A DNA stretch of 64,000 bases from Leifsonia sp. C5G2 (GTDB lineage Bacteria > Actinomycetota > Actinomycetes > Actinomycetales > Microbacteriaceae): assembly GCF_013359685.1 (NCBI RefSeq), contig NZ_JABFMV010000009.1, forward strand, positions 104,870 to 168,869. Direction: 5' to 3'. The notes below the pieces were generated by a model, which was not told where the DNA came from, did no database searches, and was given only the letters and a program-made list of their open reading frames with translations. Each line of letters starts with the position of its first letter. Position 1 is the stretch's first letter. Positions 25,685 to 33,618 of this stretch are shown one piece after another. The position numbers were made by a program, and so were the translations under genes.

Positions 25685-26143
25685 ATGCCCGACATCCAGC
25701 GCAGCATCGTCATCCACGCCCCGATCGAACAGGTCTGGCAGGCCATCGCCGACTCGACCGCCTTCGGCGCCTGGTTCGGCGCGGAGTTCGACGGCCCGTT
25801 CGAGCCCGGCCGCACGACGACCGGCCGCATCGTCCCCACCGGCGTCGACTCCGAGGTCGCGGCGGCGCAGGAACCGCACCGCGGAGCGCCGATCGAGGCC
25901 GAGGTGGTCGCCATGGAGCCGACCGCCCGCTTCGCCTTCCGGTGGCGGCCGGTCGCCGGGTCGGACGTGCGCACCACGGTCGAGTTCACGTTGAAGGCGG
26001 AGGGCGACGGCGTGCGGGTCACGATCAGCGAAGACGGTTTCGGCGCACTCCCGGACGACGTCCGCCGGCAGGCGCGCGACGGCAACGACGGCGGCTGGGA
26101 CGCGCAGACGCGACTGCTCGCCGCGTACCTGACACGCGCATGA
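25685..26143 (+). CDS. SRPBCC (AHSA1-like) domain protein
   Basis: A 152-residue START-like/AHSA1 family protein: IQRSIVIHAPIEQVWQAIADSTAFGAWFG at the start and the strand-rich middle typical of the hydrophobic-cavity fold. GGAGG at 25671-25675 supports ATG 25685. It overlaps the downstream ArsR gene by ATGA, a very common pairing in which the regulator controls the pair. The ligand is unknown. Confidence 0.88.
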   Translation: MPDIQRSIVIHAPIEQVWQAIADSTAFGAWFGAEFDGPFEPGRTTTGRIVPTGVDSEVAAAQEPHRGAPIEAEVVAMEPTARFAFRWRPVAGSDVRTTVEFTLKAEGDGVRVTISEDGFGALPDDVRRQARDGNDGGWDAQTRLLAAYLTRA

Positions 26144-26481
26144 CGACCGCCCTCTCCGACGCGGCGCCGGTGTTCGCAGCGCTCGGCGACCGCACGCGCC
26201 TGGACCTCGTACTCGCCCTCGGCGAGCGGGGGCCGTCGACCGCGAGCCGTCTCGCCGCGGAACGGCCGGTCACCCGGCAGGCGGTGGAGAAGCACCTCGC
26301 CGTCCTGGACGCCGCCGGGCTGGTGCGCAGCGAGCGGCACGGCCGGGAGCGGCTGTGGCGGATAGAACCCGTCACGCTGGCGGCGACGGGAGCGCTGCTG
26401 CGGCAGGCGTCGGAGCGCTGGGACGAGGCGCTGCGACGCTTGCGCGCCCATGTCGAGGGCGAAGGCGAGGCGCAGGGATGA
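26140..26481 (+). CDS. ArsR-family transcriptional regulator
   Basis: A 113-residue winged-helix repressor: VFAALGDRTRLDLVLALGERGPSTASRLAAERPVTRQAVEKHLAVLDAAGLV. It lacks the cysteine pattern of metal-sensing ArsR proteins, fitting the non-metal group associated with SRPBCC proteins. The start overlaps the upstream stop (ATGA). Autoregulation through the 25664-25679 palindrome is plausible. Confidence 0.9.
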   Translation: MTTALSDAAPVFAALGDRTRLDLVLALGERGPSTASRLAAERPVTRQAVEKHLAVLDAAGLVRSERHGRERLWRIEPVTLAATGALLRQASERWDEALRRLRAHVEGEGEAQG

Positions 26482-26487
26482 CGGCGC

Positions 26488-26925
26488 TCACGACGCCAGG
26501 GCGAGCTCCCGGAAGCGGATGACCGACTCGGTCGGCCGGCCGGCGCGGTCGTAGGCGGCGCGGATCGGGTTCACCGCCCGTCCGTTCGGGAGGACCACCT
26601 CCAGCACCGCGTGGTCACGGGCCGCGCTGCGGCGGGAGGCGGGGCTCCACACTCCCCCGTCGGTGCGCACGAGGATCTCGCCGATGAGGCAGCCGATGCT
26701 CTGCAGCGTGAACTCGTCGCCCACGAAGCCGTCGCCGGCATCCAGGTCGGTGAAGAGCCGCTCCACGTACTCCAGATCCTCCGGCACGAAGGTCACGGTG
26801 TGCCCGTAGATGTCGCGGATGCCGCCCGCCATGGCGCCCGCGAGCAGGGGGCCGACGGCGGGGTCGGGCCGCCGCCGGCCCCCTGCGCCACGGACGGGCC
26901 GCGGCTCTCGGGGGGACCGGAACAT
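26488..26925 (-). CDS. Conserved hypothetical protein
   Basis: A 145-residue protein without a recognised family. It has a basic, low-complexity start (PREPRPVRGAGGRRRPDP) and then a compact region (about 35-145) with mixed alpha/beta character and motifs VTFVPEDLEYVERLFTDLDA and GRAVNPIRAAYDRAGRP. No signal peptide or membrane segment is seen. ATG 26925 is the most plausible start, since the longer frame from 27465 runs through a divergent gene. It is convergent with arsR (6-base gap). Confidence 0.6.
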   Translation of the reverse strand: MFRSPREPRPVRGAGGRRRPDPAVGPLLAGAMAGGIRDIYGHTVTFVPEDLEYVERLFTDLDAGDGFVGDEFTLQSIGCLIGEILVRTDGGVWSPASRRSAARDHAVLEVVLPNGRAVNPIRAAYDRAGRPTESVIRFRELALAS

Positions 26926-27049
26926 GCGCCAACGGTAGGACCGGCGGAGCCGGGACTGCGCGCCCCAATTCGAGTGCCCCCGGAGCGGGGCACCGCCGCT
27001 GCGCGGGCCGGCCGTGGCTATGCTGAACCCGGATGACGGGGGAACGAGG

Positions 27050-27535
27050 ATGCGTGGACGGATCCGGGGGACGACGGCGGTGCTGGGCGTCGCGGCAGCG
27101 GTGGCGCTGCTGAGCGGGTGCGCGGGACAGGCGACGCAGGCGCCTCCGCCGAGCTCGGTGGTCGCGGCGGGGACGCCGAAGGCCACGCCGAGCGGGGAAC
27201 GGTACGACCTGACGGTCGAGCGTCCCTTCACGCTCAGCGACGGCAGCAGTGCGACCGGATGCGTCCAGGTCGCCGTCGACGTGGCCGCCACGACCGACGG
27301 CACAGCGGACCCGCGGGTCGTCCGGGCGAGGGCCTTGCTCACCCGCCACGACTGGCAGTCGGAGCCCGTCTCGCTCGATGAACTGAGCGCCGACGAGCAG
27401 AAGATCGAGAGGGATCGGGGCGAGAGCGAGCAGGTGATGCTCGCCGGCATCCTGATGGACCACATCTCGAAGGCGCTGACGGACGCGGGCCTGCTCGGCG
27501 ACGGACTATCGGTGCGCGGTCACGTCGGCTGCTGA
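27050..27535 (+). CDS. Hypothetical lipoprotein
   Basis: A 161-residue predicted lipoprotein: Arg-rich start, hydrophobic core and lipobox LLSGC with Cys at residue 24, then a Gln/Pro/Ser linker. The folded part from about residue 50 contains two further cysteines (SATGCVQVAVDV and the final C). GGGGGAACGAGG directly precedes the ATG at 27050, and TATGCT (27019-27024) is a likely -10. The function is unknown. Confidence 0.7.
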   Translation: MRGRIRGTTAVLGVAAAVALLSGCAGQATQAPPPSSVVAAGTPKATPSGERYDLTVERPFTLSDGSSATGCVQVAVDVAATTDGTADPRVVRARALLTRHDWQSEPVSLDELSADEQKIERDRGESEQVMLAGILMDHISKALTDAGLLGDGLSVRGHVGC

Positions 27536-27591
27536 CCGCACGACGGCACCCGACCGTTGACCACCGCGGCGAACGGGGGTCTGATGGACGC

Positions 27592-27750
27592 ATGTTAGCT
27601 CTCATCATTGTCCTGCTCATCATCTGGGCGGTGCTCGCGATCCTGGGCTTCGCCATCAAGGGCCTGCTCTGGCTGGCCATCCTCGGCCTGGTCTTCTTCG
27701 TCATCACCGCCATCGTCGGCTGGCTCCGCCGCGGGGCGAGCCGCACCTGA
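27592..27750 (+). CDS. Small hydrophobic membrane protein (52 residues)
   Basis: This short frame encodes MLALIIVLLIIWAVLAILGF followed by a second hydrophobic stretch (LLWLAILGLVFFVITAIVGWL) and the basic tail RRGASRT, i.e. two closely spaced membrane helices. Similar 50-60 residue hydrophobic proteins are widespread in actinobacteria. No strong ribosome-binding site is visible; the amino-acid pattern supports the call. The role is unknown. Confidence 0.7.
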   Translation: MLALIIVLLIIWAVLAILGFAIKGLLWLAILGLVFFVITAIVGWLRRGASRT

Positions 27751-27846
27751 CGCCGCCCTCACCCGGACCGGACGGCGGTCGCGCTCTCGGCGCGGCCGCC
27801 GTCGCCGCGTCCGGAGGCCGAGCGCCGCTCCAGTGGTGAGATCACG

Positions 27847-27886
27847 TCACGACTCGGGCGGGATTCCCGCGATTGCTCACGACTCG
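27847..27886. repeat. Direct repeat TCACGACTCG upstream of the aldo/keto reductase gene
   Basis: TCACGACTCG occurs at 27847-27856 and again at 27877-27886, 30 bases apart (about three helical turns), 89 bases before the gene at 27975. The same-face spacing is suggestive of regulator binding, but no factor is known. Confidence 0.35.
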
Positions 27887-27974
27887 AGCACGAGGGGGAT
27901 CGAGCAGCGGGAGCGATTGCACAGATCGGCGCGGGTTGTTGGACTTCGAGCGGAGGACCGGGGAGGGTGGAGAC

Positions 27975-29012
27975 ATGCCATACACCGCCGATCCCTCGCG
28001 CTATGACGACATGACCTATCGCCGTACCGGCCGCAGCGGTCTCGACCTGCCCGCTCTGTCGCTCGGGCTGTGGCACAACTTCGGCGACGACCGCCCCTTC
28101 GAGACGCAGCGCGCGATCGTGCGGCGGGCGTTCGACCTCGGTATCACGCACTTCGACCTGGCCAACAACTACGGCCCGCCGTACGGCTCGGCCGAGACCA
28201 ACTTCGGCCGCATCCTGTCCGAAGACCTGCGGCCCTATCGCGACGAGATCGTGGTGTCCAGCAAGGCCGGGTGGGACATGTGGCCCGGCCCCTACGGCCA
28301 GGGCGGCGGCGGCCGCAAGTACATGCTGGCGAGCCTCGACCAGTCGCTGACGCGTCTCGGGCTCGACTACGTCGACATCTTCTACTCGCACCGGCCCGAT
28401 CCCTCGACTCCGCTGGAGGAGACGATGCAGGCGCTCGACACCGCGGTGCGCTCGGGCAAGGCGCTCTACGTCGGCATCTCCTCGTACGGGGCGGAGGAGA
28501 CCCGGCGGGCGGCCGAGATCCTGCGCGACCTCGGCACGCCGCTGCTCATCCACCAGCCGTCCTACTCGATGCTCAACCGCTGGATCGAGACCGAGGGCCT
28601 GCTCGACACCGTCGGCGAGCTCGGCGTCGGCGTGATCGGCTTCACCGCCCTCGCCCAGGGCATGCTCACCGGCAAGTACCTGAACGGCATCCCGGAGGGC
28701 TCGCGCGCGAGCGCGGGAACGTCGTTCGACGCCGAGTGGCTCACCGACGAGGCGATCGGCCGGCTGCGGGCCCTGAACGGCATCGCCGAGAAGCGCGGCC
28801 AGACCCTCGCGCAGCTCGCCCTCGCCTGGGCGCTGCGCGACGAGCGCGTGACCTCGCTCGTGATCGGGGCGAGCAGCGTCGAGCAGCTGGAGCAGAACGT
28901 CGCCGCGCTGGGCAACCGCGAGTTCTCGGCGGAGGAGCTGGCAGCCATCGACGAGCACGCCGTGGACGCCGGCGTCGACCTCTGGGCGGGCGCACGGCGC
29001 GGCGAGGTGTGA
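27975..29012 (+). CDS. Aldo/keto reductase (YghZ/Gpr-like)
   Basis: A 345-residue NADPH-dependent TIM-barrel oxidoreductase resembling L-glyceraldehyde 3-phosphate reductase (YghZ/Gpr). The catalytic residues are present in HFDLANNYGPPYGSAETNFG (Asp, Tyr), VSSKAGW (Lys) and FYSHRPDP (His). The NADP site is in IGASSVEQLEQNVAAL. ATG 27975 follows GGGAGGGTGGAG. In E. coli this enzyme detoxifies methylglyoxal and related aldehydes; the same role here is inference. Confidence 0.92.
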   Translation: MPYTADPSRYDDMTYRRTGRSGLDLPALSLGLWHNFGDDRPFETQRAIVRRAFDLGITHFDLANNYGPPYGSAETNFGRILSEDLRPYRDEIVVSSKAGWDMWPGPYGQGGGGRKYMLASLDQSLTRLGLDYVDIFYSHRPDPSTPLEETMQALDTAVRSGKALYVGISSYGAEETRRAAEILRDLGTPLLIHQPSYSMLNRWIETEGLLDTVGELGVGVIGFTALAQGMLTGKYLNGIPEGSRASAGTSFDAEWLTDEAIGRLRALNGIAEKRGQTLAQLALAWALRDERVTSLVIGASSVEQLEQNVAALGNREFSAEELAAIDEHAVDAGVDLWAGARRGEV

Positions 29013-29074
29013 GGCCGGCTCATACCACCGGGCGCCGCAAGCGTCAGCCTCTGCCGCGCGCGGCTCCGCGTCGC

Positions 29075-29306
29075 TACCGTTGAACCAAGCACGCTGGATG
29101 TGACGGTCCCTCGGGGCCGTGTTCCTGGCGTGTGTGGGGCGGATCCCGGGTCCTCGGCGGCATGCCGGGTGACCCGGGGTCCGGTGAAAGGGGGAAGCGG
29201 ATGAGTCGCAATAGGTGTGAGTTCCAGCAGTGCTCACCCACGGGTCGCCCAGGGTTCTCTGCTTAGCTCGTCGGTGTTCGCGCCCGACGCGTAGAAGTTG
29301 AGTGTT
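29075..29306 (+). ncRNA. Structured leader or small RNA candidate before the glycosyltransferase gene
   Basis: A TACCGT -10-like box lies at 29075-29080. Downstream, ACGGTCCC pairs with GGGGCCGT (29103-29120), and a larger hairpin pairs GGATCCCGGGTC (29141-29152) with GACCCGGGGTCC (29171-29182), with an inner CGGC/GCCG stem (29155-29158/29164-29167). A purine-rich GGTGAAAGGGGGAAGCGG follows at 29183-29200. The AGGTGTGAG...CTCACC pair at about 29213-29238 could form a third hairpin. It does not match riboswitch classes I can recall. The 294-base gap holds no gene. Confidence 0.4.
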
Positions 29307-30890
29307 ATGACCGTCCTCGTCGAACCGGACATCCGGGCGGGCCGTCCGCTACGTGCGGTGCGGCCCTGGACGATCGCGCTCATCGCGGGCCTCGCGGCCA
29401 CCATCCTGTGCGCCGCGTTCAGCTGGGTTCCGTCCCTGTGGGGCGACGAGGCCGCGACCCTGCTGTCGGCCAAGCGGTCGGTCGGCAGCCTGTTCGGGAT
29501 GCTGATGCACGTAGACGCCGTCCACGGCGTCTACTACCTCCTGATGCACGGCTGGATCCGCCTCGCCGGCGAAAGTCCCTTCGCCCTGCGGCTGCCGAGT
29601 GCCGTCGCAGTGGGGGCCGCCGTCGCGGCGGTCACCCTCATCGCCGGCCGGCGCGGCGGTGCCCGCGCCGCCATCGTCGCCGGGGTCGTCGCGTGCGTGC
29701 TCCCCCGGCTGACCTACGCCGGCGAGGAGGCGCGGTCGTACGCCTTCAGCGCCGCGGCCGCTGCCTGGCTCACCCTCCTGCTCCTCTGGCTGATCGACGG
29801 CCGCGGCCGTTCGCTCGCACCGGGGCCCCGGCGGATCGCCTGGCTGCTGTACGCCGCGGGGATGGCGGTGACCTCGTACCTCTTCCTCTACACGGTGACC
29901 CTGCTGGTCGCGCACGGCGTGATCCTGCTGGCGAGCAGGGCATCCCGCCGCACCCTGCGCGCCTGGGCGGTCTCCGCCGGCGCGGTCGTCGTCTCGCTCA
30001 TCCCGCTGGCGGTCCTCGCCTACCTGGAGCGCAGTCAGATCGCCTACCTCGGCTCGTCGCCGGACGATCCCGCCATCTGGTACTACTTCCTCTGGTTCGG
30101 GATGCCGTGGGTCGCCGTCGCCGCCTGGGGGTTGGTGGCCCTCGGGCTGTGGCCTGCCTGGACCGCGTGGCGCCGCCGCCGGACCGTTCCGTCGATGCCC
30201 GGCCCGCGCGCCCCGTCGACGCGGCTCGTGGCGGCCGCCTGGCTGTTCCTCCCGACCGGCCTGCTGCTCCTGGTGAACCTCGTCTACCCGATGTACACGG
30301 GACGGTACTCGACCTTCGCCGCGCCCGCCGCTGCGCTCCTGGTCGCCGAGGGCATCCTCGTGCTCGGCCGGACGATCGGCGGCGACCCGCGCCGCACGGT
30401 CGCCGCCACCGCGGGCGCGACGATCGTCTTCGCCGCGCTCTGCGCGCCAGCCTACGTGCTGCAACGCGGCCCCTACGCCAAGAACGACAGCGACTGGGCG
30501 GAGGTCAGCGCGGCGATGGGCGCGAACGCCCGCCGTGGCGACGCGGTCGTCTTCGACGAGTCCGCCAAGCCGTCGCAGCGACCCCGGCTCGCGATGCGCA
30601 CCTACCCGGCCGGGTTCGCCGGCGTGCGCGACGTCACCCTCCGCGTCCCGTACTACCGGAACACCTGGTGGCCGGATCAGGCCTACTCGGTGAAGCGGGC
30701 GGCCGAGCTCGGCCGCTTCGAGGACGTGACGCGCGTGTGGCTGATCGAGCTGGACGCGAAGGGCGTCCCGGATGCGGCGCCGGACGAGTACGGGATGGCC
30801 GCCCTGCGAGCGCTCGGATTCACGGAGACCGGCCGCAGCATCGAGACGCACCGCAGCGTCATCGTCGAGCTCACGCGACCGGCTGGATGA
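29307..30890 (+). CDS. Polytopic membrane glycosyltransferase (GT39/GT-C type)
   Basis: A 527-residue GT-C fold protein with about ten hydrophobic helices. The first extracytoplasmic loop contains SLWGDEAATLL, the acidic catalytic-type motif of GT39/ArnT-like enzymes that use polyprenyl-phosphate sugars. HVDAVHGVYYLLMHGWIRL and FALRLPSAVAV are family-typical. The C-terminal 110 residues form a soluble extracytoplasmic domain. ATG 29307 is used; TTG 29298 is possible. It probably adds sugars to envelope glycans or proteins. Its 3' end overlaps the convergent SRAP gene by 20 bases. Confidence 0.82.
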   Translation: MTVLVEPDIRAGRPLRAVRPWTIALIAGLAATILCAAFSWVPSLWGDEAATLLSAKRSVGSLFGMLMHVDAVHGVYYLLMHGWIRLAGESPFALRLPSAVAVGAAVAAVTLIAGRRGGARAAIVAGVVACVLPRLTYAGEEARSYAFSAAAAAWLTLLLLWLIDGRGRSLAPGPRRIAWLLYAAGMAVTSYLFLYTVTLLVAHGVILLASRASRRTLRAWAVSAGAVVVSLIPLAVLAYLERSQIAYLGSSPDDPAIWYYFLWFGMPWVAVAAWGLVALGLWPAWTAWRRRRTVPSMPGPRAPSTRLVAAAWLFLPTGLLLLVNLVYPMYTGRYSTFAAPAAALLVAEGILVLGRTIGGDPRRTVAATAGATIVFAALCAPAYVLQRGPYAKNDSDWAEVSAAMGANARRGDAVVFDESAKPSQRPRLAMRTYPAGFAGVRDVTLRVPYYRNTWWPDQAYSVKRAAELGRFEDVTRVWLIELDAKGVPDAAPDEYGMAALRALGFTETGRSIETHRSVIVELTRPAG

Positions 30891-31584
30891 GCTCCGGCCC
30901 GTCGTCACCGGTCTTGAACGGCCGCACCTGGTCGAACCGCAGCGTCTCCGCCTCGGCGACGCCCGCGCGCACGGCCTCGTCGACGAGCGCCTGGTCGCCG
31001 ACGATCGACGGGTCGATCCAGTGCTGCCACAGCTCCTCGGGCAGGATGACCGGGTTGCGGTCGTGGATGTCGGCGAGCGTCTGCACCGCATCCGAGGTGA
31101 GGATGGTGGCCGTGAGCACCCACCGGTCGGGGTCGTCCTCGGCCTTCGACTTGTCGCGCCACCACGAGTACAGCCCGGCGAACCCCATCAACCGCCCTTC
31201 CGGGTAGCGGATGAAGTAGGGCGTCTTGCTGCCCTTCGGCCCCTGCCACTCGTAGTACCCGCGCGCGAGCACGATCGCCCGGTGCGACTGCACGGGCTTG
31301 CGCCAGGTGGACTTCTCGGCGATGTCCTCGGCGCGGGCGTTGAAGGTCGGGAACTTCGGCTTGAGAGTGTCGGACCACGACGGCACCAGCGACCAGTGCG
31401 CGCGCTCGAACCGCAGTTCGCGCGTCTTGGTGGAGTCGATGAGCACCGGGATGTCGTCGGTGGGCGCGATGTTGTAGTCGGCCTCCCAGTCGGCCGTCCA
31501 CTCCTCGGGCCGGCGTCCCGTCGCCTCCACGAACTCCGTGATCTCTGCGTTGACCTTGTCGTCCATCGCGAACCTGCCGCACAT
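30871..31584 (-). CDS. SRAP family protein (SOS response-associated peptidase, YedK/HMCES-like)
   Basis: A 237-residue SRAP protein that covalently traps abasic sites in single-stranded DNA. The invariant Cys2 is in MCGRFAMD, and the active-site partners are seen in FNARAED, RGYYEWQG and HDRNPVILP. Removal of Met1 is required, so the ATG at 31584 is fixed by MCGRF. It overlaps the convergent glycosyltransferase gene by 20 bases. Control by LexA is possible in the family, but no SOS box was noticed. Confidence 0.95.
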   Translation of the reverse strand: MCGRFAMDDKVNAEITEFVEATGRRPEEWTADWEADYNIAPTDDIPVLIDSTKTRELRFERAHWSLVPSWSDTLKPKFPTFNARAEDIAEKSTWRKPVQSHRAIVLARGYYEWQGPKGSKTPYFIRYPEGRLMGFAGLYSWWRDKSKAEDDPDRWVLTATILTSDAVQTLADIHDRNPVILPEELWQHWIDPSIVGDQALVDEAVRAGVAEAETLRFDQVRPFKTGDDGPELIQPVA

Positions 31585-31649
31585 GCTCCCACCATAGGCG
31601 CGACCACCGACGTGGAGGCAATGCGCGGCGAATGGTGCGGAAAACGCAA

Positions 31650-31731
31650 AGGTGAGGATTTTTCACCCCCAAATGCGGGTGACGCGAAGCTGAGAAAACG
31701 ATGTATTCTCACCTTTGTGAATTGGTGAGGA
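31650..31731. promoter_or_regulatory. AGGTGAGGA-type motif cluster upstream of the exopolysaccharide priming gene
   Basis: Four arms occur in this AT-richer stretch: AGGTGAGGA (31650-31658), TTTCACC (31661-31667), TCTCACCT (31707-31714) and GGTGAGGA (31724-31731). The last two form an inverted repeat around TATTCT (31704-31709), a possible -10. The same motif recurs upstream of other genes of the polysaccharide region (45262, 49666, 56410, 57217/57239), suggesting one shared regulator. Confidence 0.5.
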
Positions 31732-32029
31732 ACAATCACTTTACGGGAATCGAACTCACCGATCCGCACCACCCGAAGCAGCACCAACCCGACCCGTAGG
31801 TGACCCCCGTGTACCCGACTCCGCCACGCCGAGCGCTTCCCGCACTCAACCCCAACCGACCAGGGGGCGTTCGGCGCGCGCGGAGCCACGGGGGGCTCCT
31901 CTCGAGCGGAGTCGGCGGCGGTGAAGCCGTTCGAGACCACGGTTTCCCCCAAGCCGCCGTCGGCTCCCCGGTCGCGGTCCCCGCCGCCCACATCGCGGCG
32001 ACCGCATCCCTCACGGGACGGGCACGCGC
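31732..32029 (+). promoter_or_regulatory. Long structured leader of the priming glycosyltransferase gene
   Basis: About 300 bases separate the motif cluster from the ATG at 32030 and contain no convincing gene. CGACTCCGC (31816-31824) is perfectly complementary to GCGGAGTCG (31906-31914), and inside lies a smaller hairpin, GGAGCC (31882-31887) with GGCTCC (31894-31899). This may be an attenuating or processing leader; the proposal rests only on the folding potential. Confidence 0.3.
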
Positions 32030-33547
32030 ATGACCGTCGTCCGCCCACGGCTCCACGCGCCGGTCGCCCCCACCGCCCTGCGGCGCGTCAGTTCCGAGCA
32101 GAGCTGGGCGCGTCTCTACCGCTACCGCCTGCTGGCCACCGACACGGTCATCATCCTCGCCGCCACGACCGGCGCCGTCTTCGTGCGATTCGGCTTCGAC
32201 GACGCCGCCGCCCCGAGCGCCGGCTTCCACGTCGACTACCTCTACCTCTCGCTGCTCATCGCGGCGACCTGGCTCTTCACGCTGTCCATCTACCACACCC
32301 GCGACCCGCGGGTCGTCGGACTCGGCGTGTCCGAGTACCGCCGCGTGGTGTCCGCGACCGCCACCACGTTCGGCCTGCTCGCCATCCTCTTCCTCGTCGC
32401 GAAGGTCGACATCGCGCGCGGCTACTTCATCGTCGCGCTGCCCGCCGGGATGGCCGGCGTGCTGTTCTCGCGCTGGCTGTGGCGCCACTGGCTGATCCGG
32501 CAGCGCACCTTCGACCACTACCTCTCCCGCGCCCTCGTCGTGGGGCGTTTCGACGACGTCGACTACGTCGTCCGGCAGATCCACCAGAAGTCGGGGGCGG
32601 CCTACAACGTCGTGGGTGCCGCTCTCGACACAGGCAAGCGCAAGGGCGCGAAGAAGGACGCCGAGCTGCGGCGCCGGATCGCCAGCCCCGAGCGCGAGGT
32701 ACCGATCGTCTCCGACCTGTCGGGGGTCGCGGACGCTGCGGCGCGGCTGGGTGCGGACACGGTGATCGTGGCCGGCCGCGCCCTCAGCAGCGGCGACTTC
32801 GTCCGCCGCCTGGCCTGGAAGCTGGAGGGGACGGCGACCGAGCTGGTGCTCGCGTCGCCGCTGACCGACGTCGCGGGGCCGCGCATCCACTTCCGTCCCG
32901 TCGAGGGCCTCCCGCTCATCCACGTCGAGATCCCGCAGTTCGAGGGCGGCAAGCACGTGCTCAAGCGCGCTTTCGACTTCTTCGCCTCCGGCATCGCCCT
33001 CGTGCTCCTCTCCCCGCTGTTCCTGGCCATCGCCGTGGCGATCAAGCTCGACGACAACGGGCCGGTGATCTTCGCGCAGGAGCGCGTCGGCCGCAACGGC
33101 GAGCGCTTCAAGATGTTCAAGTTCCGCTCCATGGTCGTCGACGCCGAGGCGCGCCTCGCGGAGCTGCAGGCCGCCAACGAAGGCCAGGGGCTGCTCTTCA
33201 AGCTGAAGCACGACCCGCGGGTGACCCGAGTCGGCCACTACCTGCGCAAGTTCTCGCTCGACGAGTTCCCTCAGCTGGTCAACGTCTTCCTCGGCGACAT
33301 GAGCCTGGTGGGCCCGCGCCCGCCGCTGCCGTCGGAGGTCGAGGGCTACGAGAACCACGTCCATCGCCGGCTCTACATCAAGCCGGGGCTCACCGGCATG
33401 TGGCAGGTGAACGGACGGTCCGACCTGTCCTGGGAGGAGAGCGTCCGGCTCGACCTCTACTACGTGGAGAACTGGTCGCTCACCGGCGACCTCGTCATCA
33501 TGTGGCGCACCCTCAAGGTGCTGGCACATCCCGTGGGGGCGTACTGA
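32030..33547 (+). CDS. Polyprenyl glycosylphosphotransferase (exopolysaccharide priming sugar transferase)
   Basis: A 505-residue WbaP/CpsE-type enzyme that transfers a sugar 1-phosphate to undecaprenyl phosphate and starts repeat-unit synthesis. Four to five N-terminal membrane helices (about 35-165) are followed by a cytoplasmic Rossmann-like domain and the catalytic domain from about 305: KRAFDFFASGIALVLLSPLF, ERVGRNGERFKMFKFRSMV, KFSLDEFPQLVNVFLGDMSL and VGPRPPLPSEV. It ends with the usual conserved GLTGMWQVNGRSDLSWEE region. The start is ATG 32030, though its ribosome-binding site is weak. It heads a plus-strand unit with the large secreted protein and a glycosyltransferase. Confidence 0.94.
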   Translation: MTVVRPRLHAPVAPTALRRVSSEQSWARLYRYRLLATDTVIILAATTGAVFVRFGFDDAAAPSAGFHVDYLYLSLLIAATWLFTLSIYHTRDPRVVGLGVSEYRRVVSATATTFGLLAILFLVAKVDIARGYFIVALPAGMAGVLFSRWLWRHWLIRQRTFDHYLSRALVVGRFDDVDYVVRQIHQKSGAAYNVVGAALDTGKRKGAKKDAELRRRIASPEREVPIVSDLSGVADAAARLGADTVIVAGRALSSGDFVRRLAWKLEGTATELVLASPLTDVAGPRIHFRPVEGLPLIHVEIPQFEGGKHVLKRAFDFFASGIALVLLSPLFLAIAVAIKLDDNGPVIFAQERVGRNGERFKMFKFRSMVVDAEARLAELQAANEGQGLLFKLKHDPRVTRVGHYLRKFSLDEFPQLVNVFLGDMSLVGPRPPLPSEVEGYENHVHRRLYIKPGLTGMWQVNGRSDLSWEESVRLDLYYVENWSLTGDLVIMWRTLKVLAHPVGAY

Positions 33548-33618
33548 TGCGCCCCCGCCCCCGTCCCGCAATCGCACCCCACAACCCCTCACCCGACCAC
33601 ACAGACAACGAGGTTGCC

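Noticed and set aside
26952..26966. A third DosR-like site (GGGACT...CCCC) between the hypothetical protein and lipoprotein genes.
   Set aside because: Only the outer bases match (about 9 of 14) and the centre is wrong, which is too weak to separate from chance in GC-rich DNA.
29075..29306. Possible SRP (4.5S) RNA or a known riboswitch.
   Set aside because: The conserved SRP apical sequence (GGTCAGG...GGAAGCAGC) is absent, and none of the c-di-AMP, cobalamin, SAM or c-di-GMP core sequences that I know are present. It is kept only as an unassigned structured leader.
31800..32033. A 77-codon frame ending in TGA that overlaps the ATG of the priming glycosyltransferase (ATGA-like junction).
   Set aside because: The predicted peptide is Pro/Arg/Ala-rich low-complexity with no family pattern, and the start has no ribosome-binding site. 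It is better explained as an untranslated leader.
31921..33618. A very long open frame running from 31921 into the PKD protein gene.
   Set aside because: The first 1.7 kb is out of frame with the clearly real glycosylphosphotransferase gene and gives Arg/Pro-rich nonsense. The signal peptide at 33619 with GAGG upstream marks the true start.
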